From Glutamicibacter mishrai (GTDB lineage: Bacteria > Actinomycetota > Actinomycetes > Actinomycetales > Micrococcaceae): 64,000 nt of DNA. Below the pieces are notes generated by a model, which did not search any database, was not told the origin of the DNA, and worked only from the letters and a program-made list of their open reading frames with translations. The DNA lies in the NCBI RefSeq assembly GCF_012221945.1, contig NZ_CP032549.1, positions 2,666,001 through 2,730,000 on the forward strand, written 5' to 3'. Both the position numbers and the translations under genes were made by a program. Positions 27,451-35,218 of the stretch are shown in pieces (position 1 is the stretch's first letter; every line of letters starts with the position of its first letter).

Positions 27451-27861
27451 TTATGAATCAGCCACTGAGACTTGTAATCGCTGCCCCTGCAGTTCAGCAG
27501 CGACAAAGTTGAGAGATTGCGAATAGCTGCCCAAGGTAATTTCCTGGTGGACCACGTTTCCGTCGGACGAACAGGGAACATTGATTTCCCCGTGGTCCGT
27601 GCTATCGCTGGTGTTCCATTCAATCGTGGACGACCTCTCCTCACCAGAACATTGCATGGCCAGAGAATACTGTCCACCGTTCAGTGGGAAACCCAACGAT
27701 AACTCTTGATTCGGCTGCGTCACCTCAGTTCCAATGGATACCAATTCATGCTCCTGGTGCAGGGCGTCGGCTGAAGCCTGAATATCATTGGCGGAGCATC
27801 CGCCAAGGCAGAGGGAAACCATCGCCAGCAAAGCGGCTGGTACCACGGACCTACTTCGCAA
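27451..27861 (-). CDS. Small secreted lipoprotein
   Basis: This 136-residue protein has a signal peptide with lipobox CLGGC (Cys22), followed by a mature domain with two further Cys that may form a disulfide (AMQCSGEERS, NVPCSSDG). No family is recognised. The start is TTG 27861, placed three bases after the stop of the upstream kinase gene, with GGGGAG just upstream inside that gene, which makes translational coupling likely. A GTG further in could also serve. Lipoprotein nature is well supported; function is unknown. Confidence 0.75.
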   Translation of the reverse strand: MRSRSVVPAALLAMVSLCLGGCSANDIQASADALHQEHELVSIGTEVTQPNQELSLGFPLNGGQYSLAMQCSGEERSSTIEWNTSDSTDHGEINVPCSSDGNVVHQEITLGSYSQSLNFVAAELQGQRLQVSVADS

Positions 27862-27864
27862 TGT

Positions 27865-28710
27865 TCAGCTCCCCACAGCCTGCGCGGCATTCTCAATCCG
27901 CGGCCCGATCTTGCGCAAGAGCTTATCGATCCTTGGGTCATCGGTGCGCGAGAGGGTATCCGAGAGTCGCTCCAGGCTCATCAGCCCGAGCCAGATCTTC
28001 GCCCGATGCGCTTCATCAGGGCTCGGCGCAATCAAATCCACCATCTCCAGCCCGTGCCACAGGCTCAAGTACGCGGTGTTCAGCGCCGGATCCCAGGCGG
28101 CGGCCAGATCCCAGTCCAGGATGCCGATCAGCTCTTCATCCACCCAGTGCATATTGTGCCCGGCCAGATCTCCATGGACCAGGCTCGGCGGCACCTGCGC
28201 CAACTCATCGAGTTGCGCCCACAGGCTGCTGGCCGGGCCGCGCAATTCTTCAGGCAAAGCATCAAAACACTGCTGTTGGCGCTCATCGGTCCACGAGCCG
28301 CGGAAGGCAAAAGGGGAGGCCAGGTGCTCGCGCAGCGGTTCAAGCTCGACCTGGGCCAGGTCGCTGACCAGCTTGCCCAAGATTTTGGGGTCCCCGTAGT
28401 GCGGTTCATGGGCGCTGCCCGGGATGAAGGACATGGCTACCGAGCCCAGGGAGTCCACCGTCTGGATCTGCGAGGTCGCCACCGGGATCTGGTAGTCCAA
28501 CTGATCGGACACGAGCTCAAGCAGCTTGATCGAGCGCGGCATTTCTTCGGTGGCGTCGATGGTGCGAGCCATGCGGATCACCGAGTCCGGATTGGCGATC
28601 ACCACCTTGTGGAACTGTCCGCCCTCGTTGACCGACGCGTGCTCCCAGGAAAGATCGGGGCGCAATCGGCGGGCGATCGACAGTTCTTCTTCCGTGGCAG
28701 GACGGGACAC
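27865..28710 (-). CDS. APH-fold phosphotransferase (macrolide 2'-phosphotransferase-like)
   Basis: This 281-residue kinase has the catalytic HGDLAGHNMHW (HGD..xxN) and the DWD metal motif in GILDWDLAAAWDPALN. The N-lobe shows EGGQFHKVVIANPDSVIRMA. Among the APH-fold families it looks closest to macrolide 2'-phosphotransferases (Mph type) by overall pattern, but environmental relatives often have other substrates, so resistance is not shown. The start is GTG 28710 with AAAGGAGC upstream. The small lipoprotein gene downstream is coupled to it. Confidence 0.82.
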   Translation of the reverse strand: MSRPATEEELSIARRLRPDLSWEHASVNEGGQFHKVVIANPDSVIRMARTIDATEEMPRSIKLLELVSDQLDYQIPVATSQIQTVDSLGSVAMSFIPGSAHEPHYGDPKILGKLVSDLAQVELEPLREHLASPFAFRGSWTDERQQQCFDALPEELRGPASSLWAQLDELAQVPPSLVHGDLAGHNMHWVDEELIGILDWDLAAAWDPALNTAYLSLWHGLEMVDLIAPSPDEAHRAKIWLGLMSLERLSDTLSRTDDPRIDKLLRKIGPRIENAAQAVGS

Positions 28711-28771
28711 AGATGCTCCTTTAATTCGCTACCTTCAGGCTACCAAAGCCCGCACACAGCCTGATCAGCCT

Positions 28772-29527
28772 ATGATCGAGAACGTGAATGCCAAGATCCT
28801 GAAGTTCGAGATCGCCCTGGTCCTTGCCTTGTCGCTGGGGCAGAGCGCGATCTATTCGATCATGAGTTTTGCCGATAAGGCCACGCGGGGTCCGCTGCGC
28901 GAACAGACTACCTCGCTGAACAACCAGCTGAGCACCCGCGAATTCTTCGACCTGTCCTACCAGCTGCTAGATATCCTTTTCGCGCTGGTGCCGGTGGCGC
29001 TGGCCCTGTATCTGATGAAGCGCAGCCTGGGCCTCGGCACACGCGAGATCGGTTTTGACCTGCGCAAACCTGGCCGCGACGCCCTGGCCGGCACAGGGCT
29101 TTTCCTGGCCATGGGGCTTGGCACCCTGGGGGTCTACGCAGCCGGCCGGGCGCTGGGCATCACCACGGCGCTGTCCGCGGCCAATCTGGGGGACTATTGG
29201 TGGAGCGTGCCGGTGCTGCTGCTCTCGGCGGTGCGCCATGCGGTGCTCGAGGAAGTGCTGATGCTCGGCTTCCTGTTCAGCTACGCCAAAAAACTGCAGC
29301 TGGGATTGTGGACCACGATCATCAGTTCGGCGGTGATCCGCGGCAGCTACCACCTCTACCAGGGAGTGGGGCCGATGATCGGCAATATGCTCATGGGCGT
29401 GGTCTTCGGCTGGGTCTACCACAAGTACGGTCGGGTAATGCCGCTGGTGATCGCGCACTTCCTGCTTGATGCCATCGGATTTGTCGGATATGCGCTGATC
29501 GGCCCGGCGATCGGGATCGGCGGCTAA
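28772..29527 (+). CDS. CPBP family intramembrane metalloprotease (CAAX/ABI type)
   Basis: This 251-residue membrane protein has about seven hydrophobic segments and the three motifs of the family: the EE motif in RHAVLEEVLMLGFLF, the RxxxH-type motif in RGSYHLYQG, and the His in IAHFLLDAIGF. These are intramembrane glutamic proteases related to Rce1; bacterial members process peptides or act in bacteriocin immunity. I start it at ATG 28772, since the longer open frame upstream overlaps the kinase gene antisense. The GNAT gene follows 18 bp later on the same strand. Confidence 0.88.
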   Translation: MIENVNAKILKFEIALVLALSLGQSAIYSIMSFADKATRGPLREQTTSLNNQLSTREFFDLSYQLLDILFALVPVALALYLMKRSLGLGTREIGFDLRKPGRDALAGTGLFLAMGLGTLGVYAAGRALGITTALSAANLGDYWWSVPVLLLSAVRHAVLEEVLMLGFLFSYAKKLQLGLWTTIISSAVIRGSYHLYQGVGPMIGNMLMGVVFGWVYHKYGRVMPLVIAHFLLDAIGFVGYALIGPAIGIGG

Positions 29528-29545
29528 CCCGGATAAACTGCAAGA

Positions 29546-29965
29546 ATGCAGATTTTCGAGCTGGCTGAAGAACAGATTCCCGATGCTGTGGCGCTGTGGG
29601 AAAACACCGGGTTGACCCGGCCCTGGAACGATCCCTACGCCGATGCCAGGCGCGCTTTGGAAACCCCCACCTCCACGGTGCTGGCCATGATCGAAGATGA
29701 ACAAGTTCTGGCCACCGTGATGGCCGGCCACGATGGGCACCGCGGCTGGCTGTATTACGTGGCGGTGGACCCGCAGAGGCAGGGCTCCGGGCTGGGCGCC
29801 ACGATGGTGGATGCCGCCTGCGCCTGGCTCGCCGAGCGGGGCGTGCCCAAGGTGCAGCTGATGGTGCGCAGCGAGAATACCGCGGTGCGTGGCTTCTACG
29901 AGCGTCTTGGGTTCACCGATCTTCAGATCCTTGCCCTGGGCAAGCGCCTGGATGCCGGCGCATAA
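29546..29965 (+). CDS. GNAT family N-acetyltransferase, YpeA-like
   Basis: This 139-residue acetyltransferase resembles YpeA: ALWENTGLTRPWNDPYAD at the start, then YVAVDPQRQGSGLGATMVDA (acetyl-CoA motif A) and RSENTAVRGFYERLGFTD. Substrate unknown. It lies 18 bp after the CPBP protease gene and is followed by a terminator-like stem-loop before the convergent VOC gene. Confidence 0.9.
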   Translation: MQIFELAEEQIPDAVALWENTGLTRPWNDPYADARRALETPTSTVLAMIEDEQVLATVMAGHDGHRGWLYYVAVDPQRQGSGLGATMVDAACAWLAERGVPKVQLMVRSENTAVRGFYERLGFTDLQILALGKRLDAGA

Positions 29966-29972
29966 AAATGAA

Positions 29973-29998
29973 AGGTGGGGACGCCATTGTCCCCACCT
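29973..29998. terminator. Stem-loop between convergent genes
   Basis: A 9-bp perfect inverted repeat (AGGTGGGGA, 29973-29981, with 29990-29998) lies between the GNAT stop and the convergent glyoxalase-like gene stop. No clear T-run. Confidence 0.7.
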
Positions 29999-30007
29999 GC
30001 CAATGTA

Positions 30008-30652
30008 CTACAACACCACTGGGCCGTTCTCGGTTTCGAAGGTCACCGACATGATGCCCGGAGTGCCATTGGGCGCCTGGTAGGCCATGGTCACTGCCCC
30101 CAGGTGCACGTTTTCCGGCTGCCCCAGCCACTCCAGCACCCGATCGCGGGAGCCGGCAATGGTGATCTCGCTGATCGCCCCGGCCGGCTCCAAGGCTTTG
30201 GAAGGATGCAGGTCCTTGGCTTCCTCGTCCCAGGAGATCAGGTACGGGCATTGCGGGTCGGCGATCAAGCCCTTGATGCCGATCTGCTGCCAGGTCAGCT
30301 CGCGGCCATCGGGGAACTTGCGGTTGCCCGGAACCGCCTTGCGGCCCAGCCGGTCTTCGGCGCTGGATAGATCGTCCACCGAAACGCACCAGCCCATCCA
30401 GCCGCCACCGAGCTCCGAACGAGCCCGCACCGCTTGGCCGAAGGGGGCCTTGTCGCTGGCCGGGTGGTTCAGCACCTCAACGACTTCCAGGTACTGTCCA
30501 TGCTTGAGCGGGAAGATGACATTGCGCGTCCCGAACCTCGGATGCACGCCTCCCTTGACGAACTCCAGGCCGAGCGACTCGGAGATTCTTTGCGCGGTTG
30601 GCAGCAGCCCATCCGGGCCACAGGCATAACTAACGTGATCTAGCCTCATCAT
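30008..30652 (-). CDS. Glyoxalase-like (VOC) domain protein
   Basis: This 214-residue protein has the VOC/glyoxalase-like fold (Glyoxalase_3 type): RLDHVSYACGPDGLLPT at the N terminus with the metal-site His, and HGQYLEVVEVLNHPAS with a further His and Glu. A second partial repeat covers residues ~130-214. Its enzyme activity is unknown. It is convergent with the GNAT gene, and its start lies upstream of the SAM-IV riboswitch region on the other strand. Confidence 0.82.
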   Translation of the reverse strand: MMRLDHVSYACGPDGLLPTAQRISESLGLEFVKGGVHPRFGTRNVIFPLKHGQYLEVVEVLNHPASDKAPFGQAVRARSELGGGWMGWCVSVDDLSSAEDRLGRKAVPGNRKFPDGRELTWQQIGIKGLIADPQCPYLISWDEEAKDLHPSKALEPAGAISEITIAGSRDRVLEWLGQPENVHLGAVTMAYQAPNGTPGIMSVTFETENGPVVL

Positions 30653-30824
30653 GAAGCCATCATGGCAACATGTGACCGCAGTCTCTACTTAGGCGACCCT
30701 AATCTTTTTTGCTGAATCGAATTCTCTGCGGCAAAAGCGCGAAGTATGTGAAATATGACCGATTGCGACCATTTCAGGGCGCTTGCATTGCAAAGATCTT
30801 CGGTTTTCGGGCACACTGGAAACA

Positions 30825-30943
30825 GGTCATGAGTCCCAGTAACAAGCCCCGGCTTACTGGGCGGCAACCCTCCAACCGCGGTGGGGTGCCCCGGGTGAAG
30901 ACCTGGCCCTTAGCTGCACAAGGCGGCTAAGGACAAGCGCGGG
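30825..30943 (+). ncRNA. SAM-IV riboswitch upstream of metY-metX
   Basis: The leader starts GGTCATGAGTCCCAG and contains CAAGCCCCGGCTTACTGGG, GCAACCCTCCAACCGCGG, TGGGGTGCCCCGGGTGA, and the 3' element GACAAGCGCGGG. These match the SAM-IV riboswitch as I remember it from mycobacterial and streptomycete examples. It binds S-adenosylmethionine and usually represses downstream methionine genes. It ends about 93 bp before the metY start. Comparison to the Rfam SAM-IV model (RF00634) was not run; boundaries are approximate. Confidence 0.92.
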
Positions 30944-31035
30944 TAACCCTGGAAGACTTCTTGATGAGGTGCTTCCTGTCGGTGTCTTCTCAGTGGTGTA
31001 CCCCCATAGTCATGAAACGCTATTTGGAGGAAACC

Positions 31036-32394
31036 ATGAGCAACAACTGGTCATTTGAAACCCGTCAGATCCACTCCGGCCAAACCCCGGATCCGACCAC
31101 CGGCGCACGCGCGCTGCCGATTTTCCAGACCACATCTTTCGTCTTCCCGACCGCACAAAGCGCCGCCGCCCGCTTCGCCCTGCAGGAACTGGAACCGATC
31201 TACACCCGCATCGGCAACCCGACCACCGACGCGGTGGAAACCCGGATCGCCGATCTGGAAGGCGGAGTGGGAGCGCTGCTGCTCTCCTCGGGCCAGGCCG
31301 CCACCACCTTCGCCATCCTGAACCTCGCCGAGGCCGGCGACCACCTGGTGGCTAGCCCCAGCCTGTACGGCGGAACCCAGAACCTGCTCAAGCACACCCT
31401 CAAGCGCCTGGGCATCGAAGTCACCTTCGTGGCCGACCCGGATAACCTGCAGGACTGGCGCGACGCGGTCCGCCCGAACACCAAGGCGTTCTTCGGCGAA
31501 ACCATTTCCAACCCGCGCCAAGACGTGCTGGACATCGAAGAAGTCGCCAAGATCGCCCATGAAAACGGCGTGCCGCTGCTGGTGGACAACACCCTGGCCA
31601 CCCCGTACCTGATCCGCCCGATCGAATTCGGCGCCGACATCGTGATCCACTCGGCCACCAAGTTCCTCGGCGGCCACGGCAACGCGATCGCCGGGGTGAT
31701 CGTGGACTCGGGCAACTTCGACTTCGCCAAGGACCCGCAGCGCTTCCCGGGCTTCAATACCCCCGATGAGTCCTACAACGGCCTGGTCTTCGCCCGCGAT
31801 CTGGGCGTGGACGGCATCCTCGGCGCCAACCTGGCCTACATCCTCAAGGCGCGCGTGCAGCTGCTGCGCGACCTGGGCTCCGCAGTCTCGCCATTCAACG
31901 CCTTCCTGATCGCCCAGGGGCTGGAAACCCTGTCCCTGCGCATCGAGCGCCACGGCGAAAATGCGCGCGAGGTAGCCAGCTGGCTCGAAGCCCGCGCCGA
32001 GGTGCAGAAGGTCGCCTATGCGGGCCTGGCCTCCTCGCCATGGTTCGAGCGCGCGAAGAAGTATTCCGAGCACGGTGCCGGATCGATTATCGCTTTCGAG
32101 CTTGCCGGTGGCGCTGCCGCCGGACAGGCGTTTGTCAACGCGCTGGAGCTGCACTCGCACGTGGCCAACATCGGCGATGTCCGCTCGCTGGCCATCCACC
32201 CGGCCTCCACCACCCACGCACAGCTTTCCGAGGCCGATCAGATCGCCGCCGGCGTAAGCCCCGGCCTGGTCCGCATCAGCGTCGGCCTGGAGAACATCAA
32301 GGACATCCTCGCCGACTTGGAACTGGGCTTCAACGCTGTTGCCGCCCTGGATTCCGCGGCCGGCGATAACAAGGAATTGCAGGAAACCCTTTAG
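31036..32394 (+). CDS. metY: O-acetylhomoserine aminocarboxypropyltransferase (O-acetylhomoserine sulfhydrylase)
   Basis: MetY makes homocysteine from O-acetylhomoserine and sulfide, the direct sulfhydrylation route to methionine. The 452-residue Cys/Met-metabolism PLP enzyme has the Schiff-base Lys in HSATKFLGGHGN and ALLLSSGQAATTFAIL upstream. The long C-terminal part and WSFETRQIHSG start fit MetY rather than MetB/MetC. TTGGAGG lies just upstream of ATG 31036. A SAM-IV riboswitch precedes the gene, and metX follows after two bases, so both steps are under SAM control. Confidence 0.95.
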   Translation: MSNNWSFETRQIHSGQTPDPTTGARALPIFQTTSFVFPTAQSAAARFALQELEPIYTRIGNPTTDAVETRIADLEGGVGALLLSSGQAATTFAILNLAEAGDHLVASPSLYGGTQNLLKHTLKRLGIEVTFVADPDNLQDWRDAVRPNTKAFFGETISNPRQDVLDIEEVAKIAHENGVPLLVDNTLATPYLIRPIEFGADIVIHSATKFLGGHGNAIAGVIVDSGNFDFAKDPQRFPGFNTPDESYNGLVFARDLGVDGILGANLAYILKARVQLLRDLGSAVSPFNAFLIAQGLETLSLRIERHGENAREVASWLEARAEVQKVAYAGLASSPWFERAKKYSEHGAGSIIAFELAGGAAAGQAFVNALELHSHVANIGDVRSLAIHPASTTHAQLSEADQIAAGVSPGLVRISVGLENIKDILADLELGFNAVAALDSAAGDNKELQETL

Positions 32395-32396
32395 GA

Positions 32397-33530
32397 ATGG
32401 CATCCATTGCAACCACCGAAGAACCACAGCTCGCCGGCGGCCAAGACGGCATGATGCGCCGTAGTGCCGTCGGTGAGCACCACTTCGAATTCGGCGGCTA
32501 CCTGCCGCAGGTAGAGCTGGCCTATGAGTCCTGGGGAACCTTGGATGACGACCGGTCCAACGCCGTGCTGGTAATGCACGCGCTGACCGGCGACGCCCAT
32601 GTTGCCCAAGGCGACGCGCACAGCGCTGGCTGGTGGGACGGATTTGTCGGCCCCGGGGCCACGATCGACACCGATAAGTACTTCGTGCTTGCCGTGAATA
32701 TGGTCGGCGGCTGCAATGGATCCACCGGCCCGTCCTCGCTCGACGAGCACGGCGTGCCCTACGGCTCACGCTTCCCGTTCGTCACCATCAAGGATTCGGT
32801 GCGCCTTGAAGCCCGCCTCGCGCAATTGCTGGGAATCACCTCCTGGCATGCGGTGATCGGCGGATCGATGGGTGGCGCGCGAGCGTTGGAGTACGCGGTC
32901 GAATTCCCCGAACAGGTCAAGAACCTGGTGGTGATGGCTTCCTGCGCCCAAGCCACGGCCGAACAGATCGCCTTCGCCCAGGTGCAGGCCCAGTCCATCA
33001 GGCTGGACCCGAACTTCAACGGCGGCGATTACTACAGCAACGGGGCTCGTCCGGATGCCGGGCTCGGCCTGGCTCGGCGCCTTGCGCACATCACCTACCG
33101 CTCGGCAGCCGAGCTGGAGGCCCGCTTCGGGCGCACCGCGCAGCCCGGCGAGCAGCCCACAGGCCAGCTGGACGGCCCGCGCGGCCGCTACCAGGTGGAA
33201 AGCTACCTGGATCATCAGGCCACCAAATTGGTGAACCGCTTTGATGCCAACAGCTACCTGGTGCTGACCGAGGCGCTGATGAGCCACGATGTGGCCCGCG
33301 GCTACGAGTCGCTGCAGGTCGCCTTGGCGCGCCTGGACAAGGTCAACGTGGTGGTTGCCGCGGTCAACTCGGACCGCCTGTATTTCCCGGAGCAATCCGA
33401 GATGCTTGCGGCCAACTTGGCGACCCCCACGACGGTGCATTACATCGATTCGCCGATCGGCCACGATGGCTTCCTGACCGATGCCAGCCAGCTCGACGGA
33501 GTCTTGCGCAGCCGGGTTTTCAGCCGCTAG
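32397..33530 (+). CDS. metX: Homoserine O-acetyltransferase
   Basis: MetX acetylates homoserine with acetyl-CoA to give the MetY substrate. The 377-residue alpha/beta hydrolase-fold enzyme has the nucleophile Ser157 in VIGGSMGGARALEYA, with LTGDAHVAQGD and GGCNGSTGPSS, which are family signatures of the acetyl- and succinyltransferases. The catalytic Asp/His pair is near the C terminus (NSDRLYFP and SPIGHDGF). It starts two bases after metY and ends before a terminator. Confidence 0.95.
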   Translation: MASIATTEEPQLAGGQDGMMRRSAVGEHHFEFGGYLPQVELAYESWGTLDDDRSNAVLVMHALTGDAHVAQGDAHSAGWWDGFVGPGATIDTDKYFVLAVNMVGGCNGSTGPSSLDEHGVPYGSRFPFVTIKDSVRLEARLAQLLGITSWHAVIGGSMGGARALEYAVEFPEQVKNLVVMASCAQATAEQIAFAQVQAQSIRLDPNFNGGDYYSNGARPDAGLGLARRLAHITYRSAAELEARFGRTAQPGEQPTGQLDGPRGRYQVESYLDHQATKLVNRFDANSYLVLTEALMSHDVARGYESLQVALARLDKVNVVVAAVNSDRLYFPEQSEMLAANLATPTTVHYIDSPIGHDGFLTDASQLDGVLRSRVFSR

Positions 33531-33540
33531 AAGCATAAAG

Positions 33541-33585
33541 CGAAGGGACAGCTCCCACCAGTGATCGGTGGACGCTGTCCCTTCG
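33541..33585. terminator. Terminator of metY-metX
   Basis: CGAAGGGACAGC (33541-33552) pairs perfectly with 33574-33585; an inner CCACC/GGTGG stem extends it. It lies ten bases after the metX stop and before the convergent SGNH gene, so it may act on both strands. Confidence 0.85.
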
Positions 33586-33602
33586 TGCTGTCTAATGCCC
33601 GG

Positions 33603-34460
33603 TTACTGCGCGCTGTCGCCGGCGCCCAGCGAATCATTGGGCTTCGGCGCGGTGAATGGCGCAGCCGACGGGCGCTTGGGGGTAATGCCATCGCCTGAGG
33701 ACTGGTGGCGCAACCGGCGCAGCACCCACGGCGCCAGGTGCTCGCGAGCCCACTGCAGGTCTTCGATCCGCGCCTCGCGCCAGCTTCGGATATCTGCCGC
33801 CGGCGCGACCTCGGTGTCGATCGAATGCGGCACGTTCAAGGATTCCAACGCCATGGCGGCAATGCGCTGATGGCCCATGGGGGAGAAGTGCAGGCGATCC
33901 GGCGCCCACATCTGGGCCTGATGCAATTCGCGCAGCGCCCACATGTCGGCCACAATCGCGTCGTACCGCGCAGCCACGGTGCGAATATTCTCGTTGTAGA
34001 TGGCCACCTTGCCGCGGATGCTTCCCAGCACCGGCGTATCGCGGATATCAGGACCGGTGACGATCAGCAGGGTCGCGCCCGTCGCGCTGAGCTTCGATAC
34101 CGCGCCGTCAAGAATGTCGGCGATCTTATCCGGATCCCCGCCTGGCCGCAGCACGTCGTTGCCGCCGGCGCACAAGGAGATCAGGTCCGGCTTCAAATCA
34201 ATGGCGGGAGCTACCTGTTCGGCCACGATCTGTCCGATCAGCCGGCCGCGGATTGCCAGGTTTGCGTAGGCGAAATCTGGAACTGTGCTGCTCAGCTCCT
34301 GAGCCAGTCGATCGGCCCAGCCCAAGTGCCGGCCGGGATTTGATGGATCGGGATCGCCGATTCCTTCGGTGAACGAGTCACCCAATGCGACATAACGACG
34401 CCAAGGATGAAGCGACTCTATTGCGGATTCGGGAGTTTCAAGGTCAAAATCTTTAGGCAC
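33603..34460 (-). CDS. SGNH/GDSL family hydrolase
   Basis: This 285-residue hydrolase shows the family blocks: YVALGDSFTEGIGD with the nucleophile Ser (block I), NLAIRGRLIGQI, SLCAGGNDVLRPGG (block III), and the catalytic Asp-His in WAPDRLHFSPMGHQRI. No signal peptide is visible, so it is probably cytoplasmic; it could act as an esterase, lipase or acetylhydrolase. It has a proline- and serine-rich C-terminal tail of about 40 residues. It is transcribed alone, convergent with metX. Confidence 0.92.
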   Translation of the reverse strand: MPKDFDLETPESAIESLHPWRRYVALGDSFTEGIGDPDPSNPGRHLGWADRLAQELSSTVPDFAYANLAIRGRLIGQIVAEQVAPAIDLKPDLISLCAGGNDVLRPGGDPDKIADILDGAVSKLSATGATLLIVTGPDIRDTPVLGSIRGKVAIYNENIRTVAARYDAIVADMWALRELHQAQMWAPDRLHFSPMGHQRIAAMALESLNVPHSIDTEVAPAADIRSWREARIEDLQWAREHLAPWVLRRLRHQSSGDGITPKRPSAAPFTAPKPNDSLGAGDSAQ

Positions 34461-34518
34461 AATCTACATTGTTACCCTATGGTAACTATCCGTCAATCAG
34501 TCTTGGGGATGATCTGCT

Positions 34519-34929
34519 TCACCCCTCGCCCCAGCCTTTGAGCAGATCCTGGCGGGCCTGCAAATATTCATCGTTCGAGATGACACCGCGGGACCGCAGG
34601 CTCGTTAGCTCCTCCAGCTTTGCTTCCAACGACTGCTTCGGTGCCAATAGATTGGATTGTGCCAATTTAGTCTTCAAATCGGTTTCGAAAGTAATAGGAT
34701 CCAGGCCCGCGCTTTTGATCTTGCGCGAATTCCGTGCCTGGGCATAAACAATGAAAATCACGACGGCGACGAAAACTACGGCAACCAACCCTAAGAGTAT
34801 GGGCATCACGGAGAATGTGGCATCAACAAGATCGGAACTCGTGGAAAATTCATCCTCCATGTATCCAAAGCTGGCTTCATCGGTTGGCAGTGACTTGTCA
34901 TAGTCATAATTAACCTCGCTGCTTCTCAT
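34519..34929 (-). CDS. SHOCT-domain membrane protein
   Basis: This 136-residue protein has one transmembrane helix (VMPILLGLVAVVFVAVVIF-like, residues ~41-61) and a C-terminal SHOCT motif (LEELTSLRSRGVISNDEYL). SHOCT is a short domain thought to mediate oligomerisation. The start ATG 34929 is preferred because GAAGG lies just upstream; GTG 34950 would add seven residues without support. Function unknown. It is divergent from the HNH gene with a 289-bp AT-rich gap. Confidence 0.8.
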   Translation of the reverse strand: MRSSEVNYDYDKSLPTDEASFGYMEDEFSTSSDLVDATFSVMPILLGLVAVVFVAVVIFIVYAQARNSRKIKSAGLDPITFETDLKTKLAQSNLLAPKQSLEAKLEELTSLRSRGVISNDEYLQARQDLLKGWGEG

Positions 34930-35218
34930 TGCACCTTCGTTCGTCGGCACCTGGCAATATCGCCAGGGAAATAATCATTAGTTTGGGCAAATAGATCTTA
35001 TTACTAGTCAAGCATGGTTTATTTGATAGAACTTGCTGAACCTGGAACTTTTATCAAATCGCAATCAACATCAAGTGGCTGTTCGCGTCTTCGAATCTGC
35101 GCAGGCTTGAAGACCATCCTTTTTCTCGGCTGAAATTTTCGGGCAAAAAACAGAGATCATTGTCCACAATCCGTATGATTCCGGGCTATTTTGTCGGACG
35201 CTCGCGGGAAAATTAGAT
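34930..35218. other. AT-rich divergent intergenic region
   Basis: This gap between the SHOCT and DUF222/HNH genes is clearly richer in A+T than its surroundings. I see no tRNA, repeat or recognisable regulatory RNA; it likely holds both divergent promoters. A TTAGAT hexamer close to the HNH start could be a -10 box. Confidence 0.5.

Noticed and set aside
28526..28771. Upstream extension of the CPBP protease frame
   Set aside because: It overlaps the convincing reverse-strand kinase gene and lacks a membrane-protein-like N terminus.
31051..32769. 572-codon reverse-strand open frame antisense to metY
   Set aside because: Low-complexity Arg-rich start and no motifs; metY is certain.
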